Part shown: piece after piece, positions 17,060-26,137 of the stretch
Layout: every line of letters starts with the position of its first letter
Numbering within the stretch: the stretch's first letter is position 1
Position numbers and translations under genes: made by a program
Notes under the pieces: generated by a model
What the model saw: the letters and a program-made list of their open reading frames with translations, nothing else
What the model was told of the DNA's origin: nothing
Database searches by the model: none
Assembly (NCBI RefSeq): GCF_030817195.1
Contig: NZ_JAUSYZ010000001.1
Location: forward strand, 2,666,001 to 2,730,000
Reading direction: 5' to 3'
Source: Arthrobacter globiformis
GTDB lineage: Bacteria; Actinomycetota; Actinomycetes; Actinomycetales; Micrococcaceae
DNA length: 64,000 nucleotides

Positions 17060-17684
17060 CTGACAGTCGAGCATGCGTGTGGACCGGACCGTGAACGAGC
17101 TCGACGTACTGCCGGTCGTCCTTTGATGCCGAGGCGTATTCTGCGCCGGCTGAGGGGGAAGTCCTCCTTCGCTGGTGTCCGGCGTAGGGCCCACCGCTCA
17201 CCGGCACAAGGGACAACAGCGTCAGAATTCGTAGGACCGACGACGGAGCGGGGGCCAGTTGGCAACAAATCGCAGATAACTGCACCGACTATTGGCGGCG
17301 CAGCTGAGTTCATCGACGGCCGCCAGATGCGGGAATCTCTCATCCAAAACGGGAGTCAGGACCGAACGCCGATAACTGGCGTTTCGTCATTCTGGACCGC
17401 GCTGGGGCCTTGGCTGTCCGGTGCTCGATATGGGGAAGTTCTGGTTAGGGCCTTTTCGACGTTTTCGCCCCATGAGATGTTCGAAGGAGGTCGCAATCGC
17501 TATGACGTTCATTGAACCCCAGCCCTTGGCTTGCTCCGCCACCACTGCCCTGCCAAGCTCGGGCGGCGGGTTCCGGCTCAACCCGGAAATCGGTGCCACG
17601 GGGGGCTGCAGTGCGCGGTGACGCGGGACTCTCGACTATGAAGGGCGGCTGCGGCTCGCTTGGCAAAGCAGCAGAAATGGTCAC
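17060..17684. other. Intergenic region without a gene
   Basis: The plus frame 17123..17515 and the minus frame to 17343 are open but lack a family signature and ribosome site. No supported feature. Confidence 0.4.
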
Positions 17685-18420
17685 AAAAAGAGGGTGTGGA
17701 CAGTGTCCACACGCTGGGCTTCGGATTCGGTTGTACCGGTATCGGACTGGGCCGGACTGGGGATGTTTTCGGGGGAGTGGCGGATTTTCAGGGGGAGTGG
17801 CTGGTTCGAGTCTCATCTCGGGCACGTGTTTTCCCTGTTCAGGGGCATTTTTAGCCTCTGAATGTGCACATATTGTGTTGTGAAGGGCCCCTTGGGGGGC
17901 CCTTTTTCAATAGTGCCCAGGTGGCTCCTTCGTTGCCTGGTCGGCGGTCTTGGTGCTTGTTAACTGTTCATGGGCGTGACTGGCTGGGGCAACATGACCT
18001 GAGAAAAATTCTGGTGGGATTTCTTTGCTTGGTCGTCGCGTGTTCACCAGGTTTCTCCTTATCGGTTCGTGGTTGCTGTTCTGCCTGTTCATGGTGGGTC
18101 CGGGGGAGTGCGACATGACTTGTGCCCAGCTGTTCGAGAATCGCTTCTGCCGGACTCCCGACGCTGCTCTGACACCGGTTACCGTGCCTGACTTGGAGCC
18201 GGCATCGCCGTATATGTGGCCCATCAAGGTCGCATCACCTTTCATCCTGCACCCTGTGTTTTGGGGACGTTACCTGTTCATGGCTAACGTTCGGCGTCTA
18301 CTTCATGACGTCTGTACTCTCGTTGCGCGCCGTCCAGTCTTTGGTCCGCTGCTGGATGGATGCTCTTTCATCTCCGTTCATGGCCAGCCTGCTAAATGAC
18401 TACCTGACGCCGGTGGACTG
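17685..18420 (+). repeat. Dispersed 0.75-kb repeat, copy 2 (candidate structured RNA)
   Basis: It has the same block order as copy 1. A GTGTGGAC/GTCCACAC hairpin (17694-17712) is followed by the GGCTTCGGATTCGGTTGTAC block and a GTTCGAGTCTCATCTCGGGC tRNA-3'-like segment (about 17805-17824). TGTTTTCCCTGTTCAGGGG and the terminator (17885) come next, then ACATGACCTGAG and CATGACTTGTGC. It ends with TGACTACCTGACG near 18410. The octamer GTTCATGG occurs four times (17966, 18087, 18276, 18376). The IS30 element begins about 75 bases further on. Confidence 0.75.
17885..17907 (+). terminator. Rho-independent terminator in repeat copy 2
   Basis: GGGCCCC-TTGG-GGGGCCC is followed by TTTTT. It corresponds to the terminator of copy 1 but with altered and extended base pairs, so structure rather than sequence is conserved. 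Confidence 0.72.
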
Positions 18421-18493
18421 TTGCCGCGTCGAGACGCGTGGGTAGCCGATTAGCTTCGGCATGGCGCTCTCACGTGTCTCACAACCAACGATG

Positions 18494-19743
18494 GGCGAGT
18501 TCAGGTGGTGAGTGCAACACCCTGAATTGTGTGGGGTGTCGTCGATGGGCAGGCCGTGGTCGCCGTTGAGTGTTCGTTTAGCGTTCTGGGAAGGGCTGGA
18601 TGCCGGGCTGTCGGTAGCCGTAGCGGCGCGGGCCGCGGGGGTGTCGCGACCGACTGCGTACCGGTGGTTGAGCGACCATCAGAAGGTGTTGCCATCACCG
18701 GTTCAGGATTTCAGTGTGCCCCGTGCAGGGCTTTTGTCGTTGCGTGAGCGGGAAGAGATCGGGTTTCAGCTTGCCCAGGGTCATGGAGTGCGGCGTATCG
18801 CCGGCTTCCTCGGCCGGGCTCCGTCGACGATCAGCCGGGAGATCGCGAGGAACCGCGTCAGTGACCGGTATTCGCCATCGCTCGCGCAGGAGCAGACGTG
18901 GGCTCGTGCCCGCAGGCCGAAGCCGCGGAAGCTGGACGGGTTAGCGTTACGGGAACAGGTCACCACGATGCTCACCGACCGGTTCAGCCCGGAACAGGTC
19001 GCTGGCCGACTGAAGGTGGAGCATCCGGAGAATCCGGAGATGCAGGTGTCACACGAAACGATTTATCAGGCCCTCTTCGTCCAGGGCCGCGGATCCTTGC
19101 GCCTGGAAGTTGCGACGGCGCTGCGGTCCGGGCGGGTGCGTCGGCGCCCGCAAAGGCCGGAGGGTCCTCGCCCGCAGCGGTTCCAGGAGATGGTGATGAT
19201 CTCTGACCGGCCGGCAGAGGTCGAGGACCGCGCCGTTCCCGGCCACTGGGAAGGGGACTTAATCATCGGTTCGACGGCATCGAAGTCCGCGATCGGGACC
19301 CTCGTCGAACGCACTACGGGATACGTGATGTTGCTGCATCTGCCCGAGGACCATACTGCCCGCACCGTCGCCGACGCCATGATCACCGCGATGAATACCC
19401 TCCCCGAGCAGTTGCGCCGATCGACGACCTGGGATCAAGGAGCTGAGATGTCACGGCATCAAGAAATCACGATGGCGACCGGTATGCCGATCTACTTCTG
19501 CGACCCGCATTCACCCTGGCAGCGCGGCAGCAACGAAAACACCAACGGGCTCCTCCGCGAGTACTTCCCGAAAAGCACCGACCTGTCATTCCACGGGCCC
19601 GGAATCCTCGAAAACGTCGCCGCTGAACTCAACCGCCGGCCACGCAAACGACACGGCTACCGAACGCCCGCAGAAGTCCTCGCTGAGCTAGTCTCGAACC
19701 CAGTCAACTAAATCCGGTGTTGCAGGCACCACTGGAATTCGCC
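18494..19743. mobile_element. Complete IS30-family insertion sequence
   Basis: The 1,250-base element is bounded by imperfect inverted repeats. The left end reads GGCGAGTTCAGGTGGTG and the right end inverted reads GGCGAATTCCAGTGGTG; both continue into TGCAACACC. The trinucleotide ATG is directly repeated at 18491-18493 and 19744-19746, a 3-bp target duplication typical of IS30 elements. One intact transposase fills the interior, so the element may be active. Confidence 0.88.
18545..19711 (+). CDS. IS30-family transposase
   Basis: A DDE transposase of 388 residues. The N-terminal helix-turn-helix (AVAARAAGVSRPTAYRWL, then RRIAGFLGRAPSTISREIARN) binds the element ends. The catalytic core follows, with the first Asp in HWEGDLIIG, the second in TTWDQGAEM and the Glu in the IS30 signature SNENTNGLLREYFPKSTD. 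The ATG at 18545 is used; a GTG at 18512 lies inside the left inverted repeat and is also possible. No frameshift is seen. Confidence 0.93.
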   Translation: MGRPWSPLSVRLAFWEGLDAGLSVAVAARAAGVSRPTAYRWLSDHQKVLPSPVQDFSVPRAGLLSLREREEIGFQLAQGHGVRRIAGFLGRAPSTISREIARNRVSDRYSPSLAQEQTWARARRPKPRKLDGLALREQVTTMLTDRFSPEQVAGRLKVEHPENPEMQVSHETIYQALFVQGRGSLRLEVATALRSGRVRRRPQRPEGPRPQRFQEMVMISDRPAEVEDRAVPGHWEGDLIIGSTASKSAIGTLVERTTGYVMLLHLPEDHTARTVADAMITAMNTLPEQLRRSTTWDQGAEMSRHQEITMATGMPIYFCDPHSPWQRGSNENTNGLLREYFPKSTDLSFHGPGILENVAAELNRRPRKRHGYRTPAEVLAELVSNPVN

Positions 19744-19884
19744 ATGAATCCGCCACACATCGGTTATGCGACACAGCAAGTGGGACATTTGACCTGGTTC
19801 GCCGTATAAAGGGTCTCCAGCGGGTGTCGTGTTTAGGAGTCGTCCCAACAGAGGTCAGAAGTCGTTTGCAGTGGGTCGTCGCTT

Positions 19885-20775
19885 TTAGCCTGCTCCTCGT
19901 TCAAGATCAGCGAGTTCTGATTCGAGTTGCTGGGTCAGGTTTCGTAGGCGCCGGAGGTGCTCTTGGGAGACGCGTCCCGGTTGGGTTGTGACTTGTGCGT
20001 CGACGTCGAAGACGGTGTTGGGGCTGTGCCAGACATTGAACCATTCGAGACCATGGCCGAGAGCGTCCCGGGTTACGCCTTGGAGCAGGAGCAGTGGTTC
20101 CCGGGTGTTGATGTTCAGTTTCCGCGCCAGGTCAGGATCTGAGGACACGGCCTGGACCTGACGGGGTCCTCCGGCGGGGTGGTAACCGTGGTCGCGCATC
20201 AGGCTGAGGAGTGACGCGTTTTCGAGCAGTTCCACGGTGAAGTGCGGGAAGAAGTCGCGCGGGACCCAGGTCCGCATGAAAGCAACGGGAAGATCATCGA
20301 GGTAGCGGACCCGCTCGATTTTCCAGGTGTTGGTGGTATTGAGGGCCTCGATGCCTGCCTGGGGCGGCTCGGATGGTTCTACGGTGAGGACGTGAGTGCG
20401 CAGGCGCTGGCCGTGTGCGGCTGCCTGTTCATCCAGGCCGCCCGCGCGCTGAACGTGCCGGCGGAGGACGGGCGTTGCGGCTACTACGCTGCCGCGGCCG
20501 CGCTGGCGTCGGATCAGGCCGAGGTCGGCAAGGCCTGACAGGGCCTGACGCACAACGCTGCGGGAGACACCGAACTGCCTTTGCAGTTCCTCTTCAGTGG
20601 GCAGAGAGGAGCCCGGGGACAGTGCAAGGTCCACGATCTGCCGGTGCAGGATGTCCCGAATTTGAGCATGGAGCGGGCCTCCGGCTTCCCGGTTCAAACC
20701 ACCGCTACGTCCCGCCGGCTCCGACGCTGTTTCTGCTGGTTCCAAACTCACGCTAACTCCTCTGCCGCTGTGCAA
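19885..20775 (-). CDS. GntR-family regulator (HutC/UTRA type)
   Basis: A 296-residue regulator. An N-terminal extension of about 30 residues precedes a GntR winged helix (residues 35-100, PLHAQIRDILHRQIV...LPTEEELQRQFGVSRSVVRQALSGLADLGLIRRQRGRGSVV). The rest is a UTRA ligand domain ending in a coiled-coil-like tail (LRRLRNLTQQLESELADLE). It is divergent from the acid-sugar operon and lies next to a perfect palindrome at 20851, its probable operator. The ligand is likely a sugar-acid intermediate of the pathway. Confidence 0.9.
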   Translation of the reverse strand: MHSGRGVSVSLEPAETASEPAGRSGGLNREAGGPLHAQIRDILHRQIVDLALSPGSSLPTEEELQRQFGVSRSVVRQALSGLADLGLIRRQRGRGSVVAATPVLRRHVQRAGGLDEQAAAHGQRLRTHVLTVEPSEPPQAGIEALNTTNTWKIERVRYLDDLPVAFMRTWVPRDFFPHFTVELLENASLLSLMRDHGYHPAGGPRQVQAVSSDPDLARKLNINTREPLLLLQGVTRDALGHGLEWFNVWHSPNTVFDVDAQVTTQPGRVSQEHLRRLRNLTQQLESELADLERGAG

Positions 20776-20850
20776 ATCTTAGCCCTCCCGCCGCCTGCCT
20801 AGCCCGTGTAGTGACATAGCCGGCCTTGACGTGACCCACACCACCCATTA

Positions 20851-20875
20851 TTGTACGTATCAAAGGTACGTACAA
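20851..20875. promoter_or_regulatory. Perfect palindrome, probable GntR operator
   Basis: TTGTACGTA (20851-20859) and TACGTACAA (20867-20875) form a perfect 9-bp inverted repeat with a 7-base spacer. It lies in the divergent promoter, 76 bases upstream of the GntR start and about 150 bases upstream of the RuBisCO-like gene. The size and place fit an operator shared by regulator and operon. Confidence 0.7.
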
Positions 20876-21021
20876 CTTCGGGCTAGGAATCACAGGAGAT
20901 GCCGTGGACCCGAAGTGCGAGTCACCTGCTTGAGCCCGCATCGGCGCGTGAGCGACGTGAAAGTACCTGCAGGTGACAGCCGGATACGTGAGTTTCAAAA
21001 ACCCCTCGAATTGGAGAATCC

Positions 21022-22287
21022 ATGCGCGACCCGCGCTCGGTGCGTTGCACCTACTACTTAGAGTCCGAGATTGACCCCGGGAAGGCCGCCGCCATCATGG
21101 CGGGCGAGCAGTCCAGCGGCACCTTCCTGCCGGTCCCGGGCGAATCGGCCCGGATCCGGGAACGGCACGCCGCCCGGATATCCGATGTGCAGGAGCTTGG
21201 TTTTTGCCGGCCTTCCTTGCCGTCACGGGCTAACCCGGAGAAAGTCCGCGCTGCTTTGGTGACCGTTGATTTCCCGATGGAGAACGTAGGCACTGACCTG
21301 GCGACCTTGCAGACTGCCATTGCAGGCAATCTCTTCGAACTGGGCGACCTTTACGCGTGCCGGTTGCAGGACATTGTTCTGCCTGAGGACTTCGTGGCCG
21401 CCCACCCTGGCCCGGCTTTCGGCATCGAGGGGACGCGCAAGCTCATCAGTGACGTTCAGGGCGTGATGGTCGGCACCATCGTCAAACCCAATGTCGGGCT
21501 CTCAGAAGAGGAGTTCCGGCTGGTGGTCCGGGATCTGGCGGTGGCGTCCATTGACCTGATCAAGGACGACGAGCTGATGACTGATCCGGCGTACCTGCCT
21601 CTGGAACGTCGGGTCGCGGTCGCCACCGAGGAAATTCGCGCCGCCGAGCAGGTCACGGGCCACTCGACCATGTATGCCTTCAACATCACCGGTGACCTCG
21701 CCGGCCTGCAAAAGCGCCACGACCTGGTTGTTGAAGCCGGTGGCCGCTGCGTGATGCTGAACATCCCCGTGATGGGGCTCCCGGCTCTTGCCTTGCTCCG
21801 CAGCTTTGCCGAGGTACCGATCCACGGCCACCGTGCCGGCCTCGCCGCCTCCATGCGGTCCAAGGCCCTGGGCATGGACTACCGGGTCTGGCAGCAGATG
21901 GCCCGCCTTGCCGGCGCCGACCACCTGCACGCCAGCGGGCTCGGCAGCAAGTTCTACGAACTCGACGACGAAGTCGCCGCGAACATCCGCAGCCTGCTCG
22001 AACCCCTCGGGCAGACCATTGCACCACTTCCAGTGTTGTCCTCAGGGCAGAACGTCACCACCCCCGGCCCCACCTTCGACGCGGTGGGGTCCACCGACCT
22101 GATGATGCTCGCCGGCGGCGGCGTCGCAGCTCACCCGGACGGCCCCGGCGCCGGAGTGCGGAGCCTGCGCCAGGCTTGGGAAGCAGCCGTGAACGGAGTG
22201 CCGCTGCAGACCGCAGCGGACAAACTCGCCTCAACGGGGGACGATGCTCTCCTGCACGCAGTCCAGACTTTCGGGAAAGGTGCCTGA
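21022..22287 (+). CDS. RuBisCO-like protein (form IV; acid-sugar phosphate transcarboxylase/hydrolase type)
   Basis: A 421-residue RuBisCO large-subunit homologue. The catalytic-lysine motif TIVKPNVGL has K155. The carbamylated-lysine/metal motif IKDDE has K181, D183 and E184. H270-R271 and a loop-6 lysine at K310 (GLGSKF) are also present, so the metal site is intact. It shares too little with CO2-fixing forms to be a carboxylase. RuBisCO-like proteins encoded next to a DUF1537 kinase are known from D-apiose/apionate catabolism, where they cleave 3-oxo-isoapionate 4-phosphate. The adjacent kinase (1 base downstream) makes that or a related branched acid-sugar phosphate the best guess. Confidence 0.88.
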   Translation: MRDPRSVRCTYYLESEIDPGKAAAIMAGEQSSGTFLPVPGESARIRERHAARISDVQELGFCRPSLPSRANPEKVRAALVTVDFPMENVGTDLATLQTAIAGNLFELGDLYACRLQDIVLPEDFVAAHPGPAFGIEGTRKLISDVQGVMVGTIVKPNVGLSEEEFRLVVRDLAVASIDLIKDDELMTDPAYLPLERRVAVATEEIRAAEQVTGHSTMYAFNITGDLAGLQKRHDLVVEAGGRCVMLNIPVMGLPALALLRSFAEVPIHGHRAGLAASMRSKALGMDYRVWQQMARLAGADHLHASGLGSKFYELDDEVAANIRSLLEPLGQTIAPLPVLSSGQNVTTPGPTFDAVGSTDLMMLAGGGVAAHPDGPGAGVRSLRQAWEAAVNGVPLQTAADKLASTGDDALLHAVQTFGKGA

Positions 22288-22288
22288 C

Positions 22289-23587
22289 ATGCCAGCCTTT
22301 GGTTTCGTCGCAGACGACCTCACCGGAGCCGCCGACGTCCTTGCCCAGTCCCACCGCTACGGCCTGGAAGCTGCGCTGGTCATCGGGGACGCGCCGCTGC
22401 CCACGGACACCGACGTCGTCGGGTTCGCAGGACCGGCCCGCTCCCTGTCCGGAACAGCGTTCGACAACCTGGTAACCCGTGACCTCGCCGGGATTGCGGC
22501 CCTGAACCTGGACGTGCTGCTGTACAAGGTCTGCTCCACCTTCGACAGCTCCGTCACTGTCGGGAGCATCGGCCGCGGGATCCAGCTGCTCCATCAGCAA
22601 TTCCCCCTGCACGGCCCCATTCCCGTGGTGCCCGCCCAGCCGGGCTTCGGCCGGTACACCGCCTTCAGCAACCACTACGCCACCTACGCCGGCAAAATCT
22701 ACCGGCTGGACCGCCACCCGGTCATGTCCCGGCACCCCTCCACCCCCATGTCCGAGGCGGACCTGCGCCAGGTCCTGGCCGAACAACTCGGCGGCACCCA
22801 GGTGCCCGAGGCGATCCACCTGCCCGCCTATAATGACGGCACCTTCAAGGACTCCTGGGCGGACCGGCGCCGGGACCTCGGAGCACAGGCCTTTGTCGTC
22901 GACGCCGTGGACGAACACCAGATGAACACCATCGCAGAAGCACTCACGCGGGAAGAACACGGCCACGGACCCTCGATCGTCGTGGGATCCGGCGGCATCA
23001 TGGCAGCCCTGGCACGGTCAATCTCGGACCAGGCCCCGCGCACACCCGGACCCCAGCGCCCGTCCGGACCGGTTCTCGCCGTAAGTGCTTCAGCGTCCAG
23101 CACCACAGCCGAGCAAATCAACGACGCCATCTCAAATGGCTGGGAGGACGTTCCCGTGCCTGCCGAACTGCTGCAACGCGATGACACCACCCTCGTGGCC
23201 GCCCTCGATGAACGGGTCTCCGCTGCCCTTCAGGCAGGCAGGAACGTCGTCGTTCACACCACCCGCGGATCGGCGGACACCCGCTACGGCGCCGGTAAAC
23301 CGGTGGACGCCGGCTACGTCGGCACACTGATCGGCGGCATCGCCGCCAGGATGGCCGATGCCGGTCTCACCCGCGACATTGCCGTCTGCGGTGGCGACAC
23401 GTCCAGCCACGCACTCATCGCCATGGGTGTACGCCAGCTGCGCGTTTCCGACCAGTTCGTCACCGCAGGGCCCATCCTGTGGGCCGACGGCGCCTCCGCT
23501 GTCGGCGGGTGCCGGCTGCTGCTCAAGGGCGGACAGGTCGGCCCGACCGACATCCTGGCCCGCTTCGCCGGCCAACTCCCCAGCTGA
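22289..23587 (+). CDS. Four-carbon acid sugar kinase family protein (DUF1537)
   Basis: A 432-residue kinase. The N-terminal acid-sugar-binding motif is FVADDLTGAADVLAQ. The C-terminal nucleotide-binding part has VCGGDTSSHALIAMGV and LLLKGGQVGPTDILARF. Known members phosphorylate threonate, erythronate, 2-oxo-tetronate or 3-oxo-isoapionate with ATP. The start at 22289 is one base after the RuBisCO-like gene stop, indicating translational coupling; the longer frame from 22244 overlaps that gene. It likely phosphorylates the compound cleaved by the RuBisCO-like protein. Confidence 0.9.
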   Translation: MPAFGFVADDLTGAADVLAQSHRYGLEAALVIGDAPLPTDTDVVGFAGPARSLSGTAFDNLVTRDLAGIAALNLDVLLYKVCSTFDSSVTVGSIGRGIQLLHQQFPLHGPIPVVPAQPGFGRYTAFSNHYATYAGKIYRLDRHPVMSRHPSTPMSEADLRQVLAEQLGGTQVPEAIHLPAYNDGTFKDSWADRRRDLGAQAFVVDAVDEHQMNTIAEALTREEHGHGPSIVVGSGGIMAALARSISDQAPRTPGPQRPSGPVLAVSASASSTTAEQINDAISNGWEDVPVPAELLQRDDTTLVAALDERVSAALQAGRNVVVHTTRGSADTRYGAGKPVDAGYVGTLIGGIAARMADAGLTRDIAVCGGDTSSHALIAMGVRQLRVSDQFVTAGPILWADGASAVGGCRLLLKGGQVGPTDILARFAGQLPS

Positions 23588-23641
23588 TCCCCCCAACACA
23601 ATTCCTCCACGCATCACCAGAACCAACGAAAGGCGGCCCCC

Positions 23642-24685
23642 ATGCGGGCAGTAGTCAAGAACGCAGCCGAACGAGGCGTCACCTACATCACCGACGCCGG
23701 CGACCCCAAGGCCACAGAAGGCTCCGTCGTCATCGAAGTAGGAGCTGCGTCCCTGTGCGGCACCGACCGTGAACTCTACGAATGGACCCCCTCCGCCCAG
23801 GCGTTCAACCTCAACCTCCCGGTCATCCTCGGCCACGAAGGCGCAGGCACCATCGTCGAGGTCGGCCCCGGCGTCACCGGACTGCAGGTTGGCGACCAGG
23901 TCGCCCTCGAAAGCCACCTGACCTGCGGACAATGCTTCCCCTGCCGCACCGGAGACGCCCACACCTGTGAACGCACCGGGATCCTGGGCATGCACATCGA
24001 CGGCGTCTTCGCCGAGTACGCCGCTGTACCGCAGGACATCTGCGTCAAGCTCCCCACCGGCCTGTCCCTCGAATCCGGAGCACTGCTCGAAGCGGCCGGC
24101 GTCGCCGTCCACGCCATCCAGCGCGCCAATTACTCCGTCGCAGGCCGGGCCGTGCTCGTCAGCGGCGCAGGCCCGGTCGGCCTCGTCGTCGTGAACCTGG
24201 CACTGCTCATGGGCGCCATCCATGTCATCGCCGTCGACCCCAACCCCTACCGTCGCGCCCAAGCCGAAAAGCTCGGTGCGACCGCCCTGCACCCCAACGA
24301 CGGCATCATCGAACGCTGCCGCGAACTGACCGGCCGCCGCGGCGGCTTCGACGTCGCCTTCGAATGCTCCGGCGCCCCCGGCACCCTGACAACCCTCTTC
24401 GAGGCCGTCCGCCGCGAAGCCACCGTCATCACCGTCGGCCACCCCAGCCGCCCCGCCGAAGTCGACATTGCCGCCTACATCAACAAAAAAGGCATCACCC
24501 TTCGCGGCATCTTCGGCCGCCGGCTCTGGGAAACCTGGGAACAAAGCCTGCTGCTCCTGGACTCCGGAAAGCTGGAACTGGACTGGCTCATCACCCACCG
24601 CAAGAAGCTCAGCGAAATCGACGAAGCCGTCGAACTGCTCACCGGAGACGCCTGCAAAGTCCTGCTCATCCCAGGCCTCGGCTAA
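23642..24685 (+). CDS. Zinc-dependent medium-chain dehydrogenase (threonine dehydrogenase-like)
   Basis: A 347-residue MDR enzyme. Catalytic zinc ligands are suggested by SLCGTDRELY and GHEGAGTIVEVG. The structural zinc lobe is C-x2-C-x2-C-x7-C (TCGQCFPCRTGDAHTC). NAD is bound by VSGAGPVGLVVVNLA. It should oxidise a sugar-acid or polyol hydroxyl to the keto form before phosphorylation. It follows the kinase by 54 bases in the same operon. Confidence 0.88.
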   Translation: MRAVVKNAAERGVTYITDAGDPKATEGSVVIEVGAASLCGTDRELYEWTPSAQAFNLNLPVILGHEGAGTIVEVGPGVTGLQVGDQVALESHLTCGQCFPCRTGDAHTCERTGILGMHIDGVFAEYAAVPQDICVKLPTGLSLESGALLEAAGVAVHAIQRANYSVAGRAVLVSGAGPVGLVVVNLALLMGAIHVIAVDPNPYRRAQAEKLGATALHPNDGIIERCRELTGRRGGFDVAFECSGAPGTLTTLFEAVRREATVITVGHPSRPAEVDIAAYINKKGITLRGIFGRRLWETWEQSLLLLDSGKLELDWLITHRKKLSEIDEAVELLTGDACKVLLIPGLG

Positions 24686-24758
24686 CCCCAGCCCCCACCG
24701 GAACTGACGGTCCGACCCGTGCAGCTCCCAACCACCCAGCTATTCACAGGAGAAATCA

Positions 24759-25772
24759 ATGTCGATTCCCATCAAGAAAGCCCTGGAAAGAATCCCCGGC
24801 GGAATGATGCTGGTGCCCCTGGGCATCAGCGCCGTCATCCACACCCTGGCACCGGACGCCGGTAAGTTTTTCGGATCCTTCACCGGAGCCTTCTTCACCG
24901 GCCTTCCGCCCCTCCTGGCCGTGTTCTTCGTATGCCTCGGCGCAACACTCGAAGTCAAATCAACCCCCTACATCCTCAAAAAGGGTGGCGTGCTCCTCGG
25001 CTCCAAAATCCTTTTCGCCATCCTCATCGGCATCATCGCCGGACGCTTCCTCGGCGAAGCGCCCATCGAAACCGGGATCCTGGCTGGCCTCTCAACCCTC
25101 GCACTCGTCGCCGCCCTGAACGACACCAACGGCGGCCTCTACATCTCCCTGATGGGACAGTTTGGCCGCAAACGCGACGCCGGAGCCTACTCCATCCTCT
25201 CGCTGGAATCCGGCCCCTTCCTAACCATGGTCACCCTCGGCATCGCCGGCCTCGCCGCCTTCCCCTGGCAGGCGCTCGTCGGCGCGATCCTCCCACTGGC
25301 GCTGGGCATGCTCCTCGGAAACCTGGACAAGAACATGCGGCATCTCCTGGCCCCGCTGGTACCGGCAATGATTCCGTTCCTGGGCCTGGCCCTCGGCCTG
25401 ACCATCAACCTCAACGCCGTCGTCGAAGCAGGACTGCTCGGCATCGCCCTTGGACTGTTCGTGGTCTTCATCGGCGGCGCGGTACTGCTGCTCGCCGACA
25501 AACTCACCGGCGGCGACGGCGTAGCAGGCCTCGCCGCAGCAACCACAGCCGGCAACGCGGCCCTCGTCCCCGCTATCGTCGCCACGGCCAACCCCGTCTA
25601 CGCGCCGGCGGCAGAACACGCCACCGTCCTGGTCGCAGCGTCGGTCGTCGTCTCCGCGGTACTTTGCCCAATCGTGACTGCCTCCTGGGCGCGCAGGGTG
25701 CAGAAGAAACTGGTCGCAGCAGAGATGAACAAGAGCCCGGCCGAGGTGGCAGCCGTACCCAAGCACGCGTAG
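24759..25772 (+). CDS. kdgT: 2-keto-3-deoxygluconate permease family transporter
   Basis: A 337-residue membrane protein with about ten predicted helices, matching the KdgT family (H+-coupled 2-keto-3-deoxygluconate uptake). Typical family segments are RIPGGMMLVPLGISAVIHT at the N-terminus, SLALVAALNDTNGGLY-like sequence around residue 115, and TTAGNAALVPAIVA near 270. An AGGAGA site stands 6 bases before the start. As the last gene of the operon it probably imports the acid sugar used by the upstream enzymes rather than 2-keto-3-deoxygluconate itself. Confidence 0.9.
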   Translation: MSIPIKKALERIPGGMMLVPLGISAVIHTLAPDAGKFFGSFTGAFFTGLPPLLAVFFVCLGATLEVKSTPYILKKGGVLLGSKILFAILIGIIAGRFLGEAPIETGILAGLSTLALVAALNDTNGGLYISLMGQFGRKRDAGAYSILSLESGPFLTMVTLGIAGLAAFPWQALVGAILPLALGMLLGNLDKNMRHLLAPLVPAMIPFLGLALGLTINLNAVVEAGLLGIALGLFVVFIGGAVLLLADKLTGGDGVAGLAAATTAGNAALVPAIVATANPVYAPAAEHATVLVAASVVVSAVLCPIVTASWARRVQKKLVAAEMNKSPAEVAAVPKHA

Positions 25773-25808
25773 AACCTCAAAACTGACCCAGGTAGTACCA
25801 AAGGCAAC

Positions 25809-25844
25809 CGGGCGGGGCATGCACACAAATGCATGCCCCGCCCG
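25809..25844 (+). terminator. Terminator hairpin after the acid-sugar operon
   Basis: A perfect 15-bp stem (CGGGCGGGGCATGCA and its complement) with a 6-base loop lies 37 bases after the KdgT stop. The T-tract is weak (GCTCTCTACAT), but position and stability mark the operon end. Confidence 0.75.
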
Positions 25845-25885
25845 CTCTCTACATAGAAGCTTGATTAAAGCCGGGAAGGAGCAAC

Positions 25886-26137
25886 ATGAACGGGGACACT
25901 CAGATGCCGAACGTCCTGACGCTTGAGACCAAAGCCCGCCCGCTCAGCTACCACAGCTGGGTCCACCTAAACCCGGGGGACCGAGTCACCGTCAAACGGA
26001 GCGGGTTCGCGCAAGAGCACGGCACCGTGGACGACGTTGGCGAGGACGCCACATACTTTTGGGTCTGGTTCGACGGGCAAAGCCGAATCCTGATCTTTCA
26101 CGGTGACGGCTCAGTCATCCACAAAATCCTCCCCTAG
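25886..26137 (+). CDS. Small protein, 83 residues, unknown
   Basis: A short soluble protein with a good ribosome site (GGAAGGAGCAAC before the ATG). The middle (NPGDRVTVKRSGFAQEHGTVDDVGEDATYFWVWFDG) reads like a small SH3/KOW-type beta barrel that sets the chemical environment of a ligand or nucleic acid. No neighbours in operon. Family not recognised. Confidence 0.65.
   Translation: MNGDTQMPNVLTLETKARPLSYHSWVHLNPGDRVTVKRSGFAQEHGTVDDVGEDATYFWVWFDGQSRILIFHGDGSVIHKILP

Noticed and set aside
23132..24598. Minus-strand frame of 488 residues antisense to the dehydrogenase gene
   Set aside because: It is Gly/Asp/Val-rich shadow sequence typical of antisense frames in high-GC genes.
24932..25786. 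284-residue Arg/His/Pro-rich frame overlapping the KdgT gene
   Set aside because: It is an out-of-frame shadow with an implausible composition.
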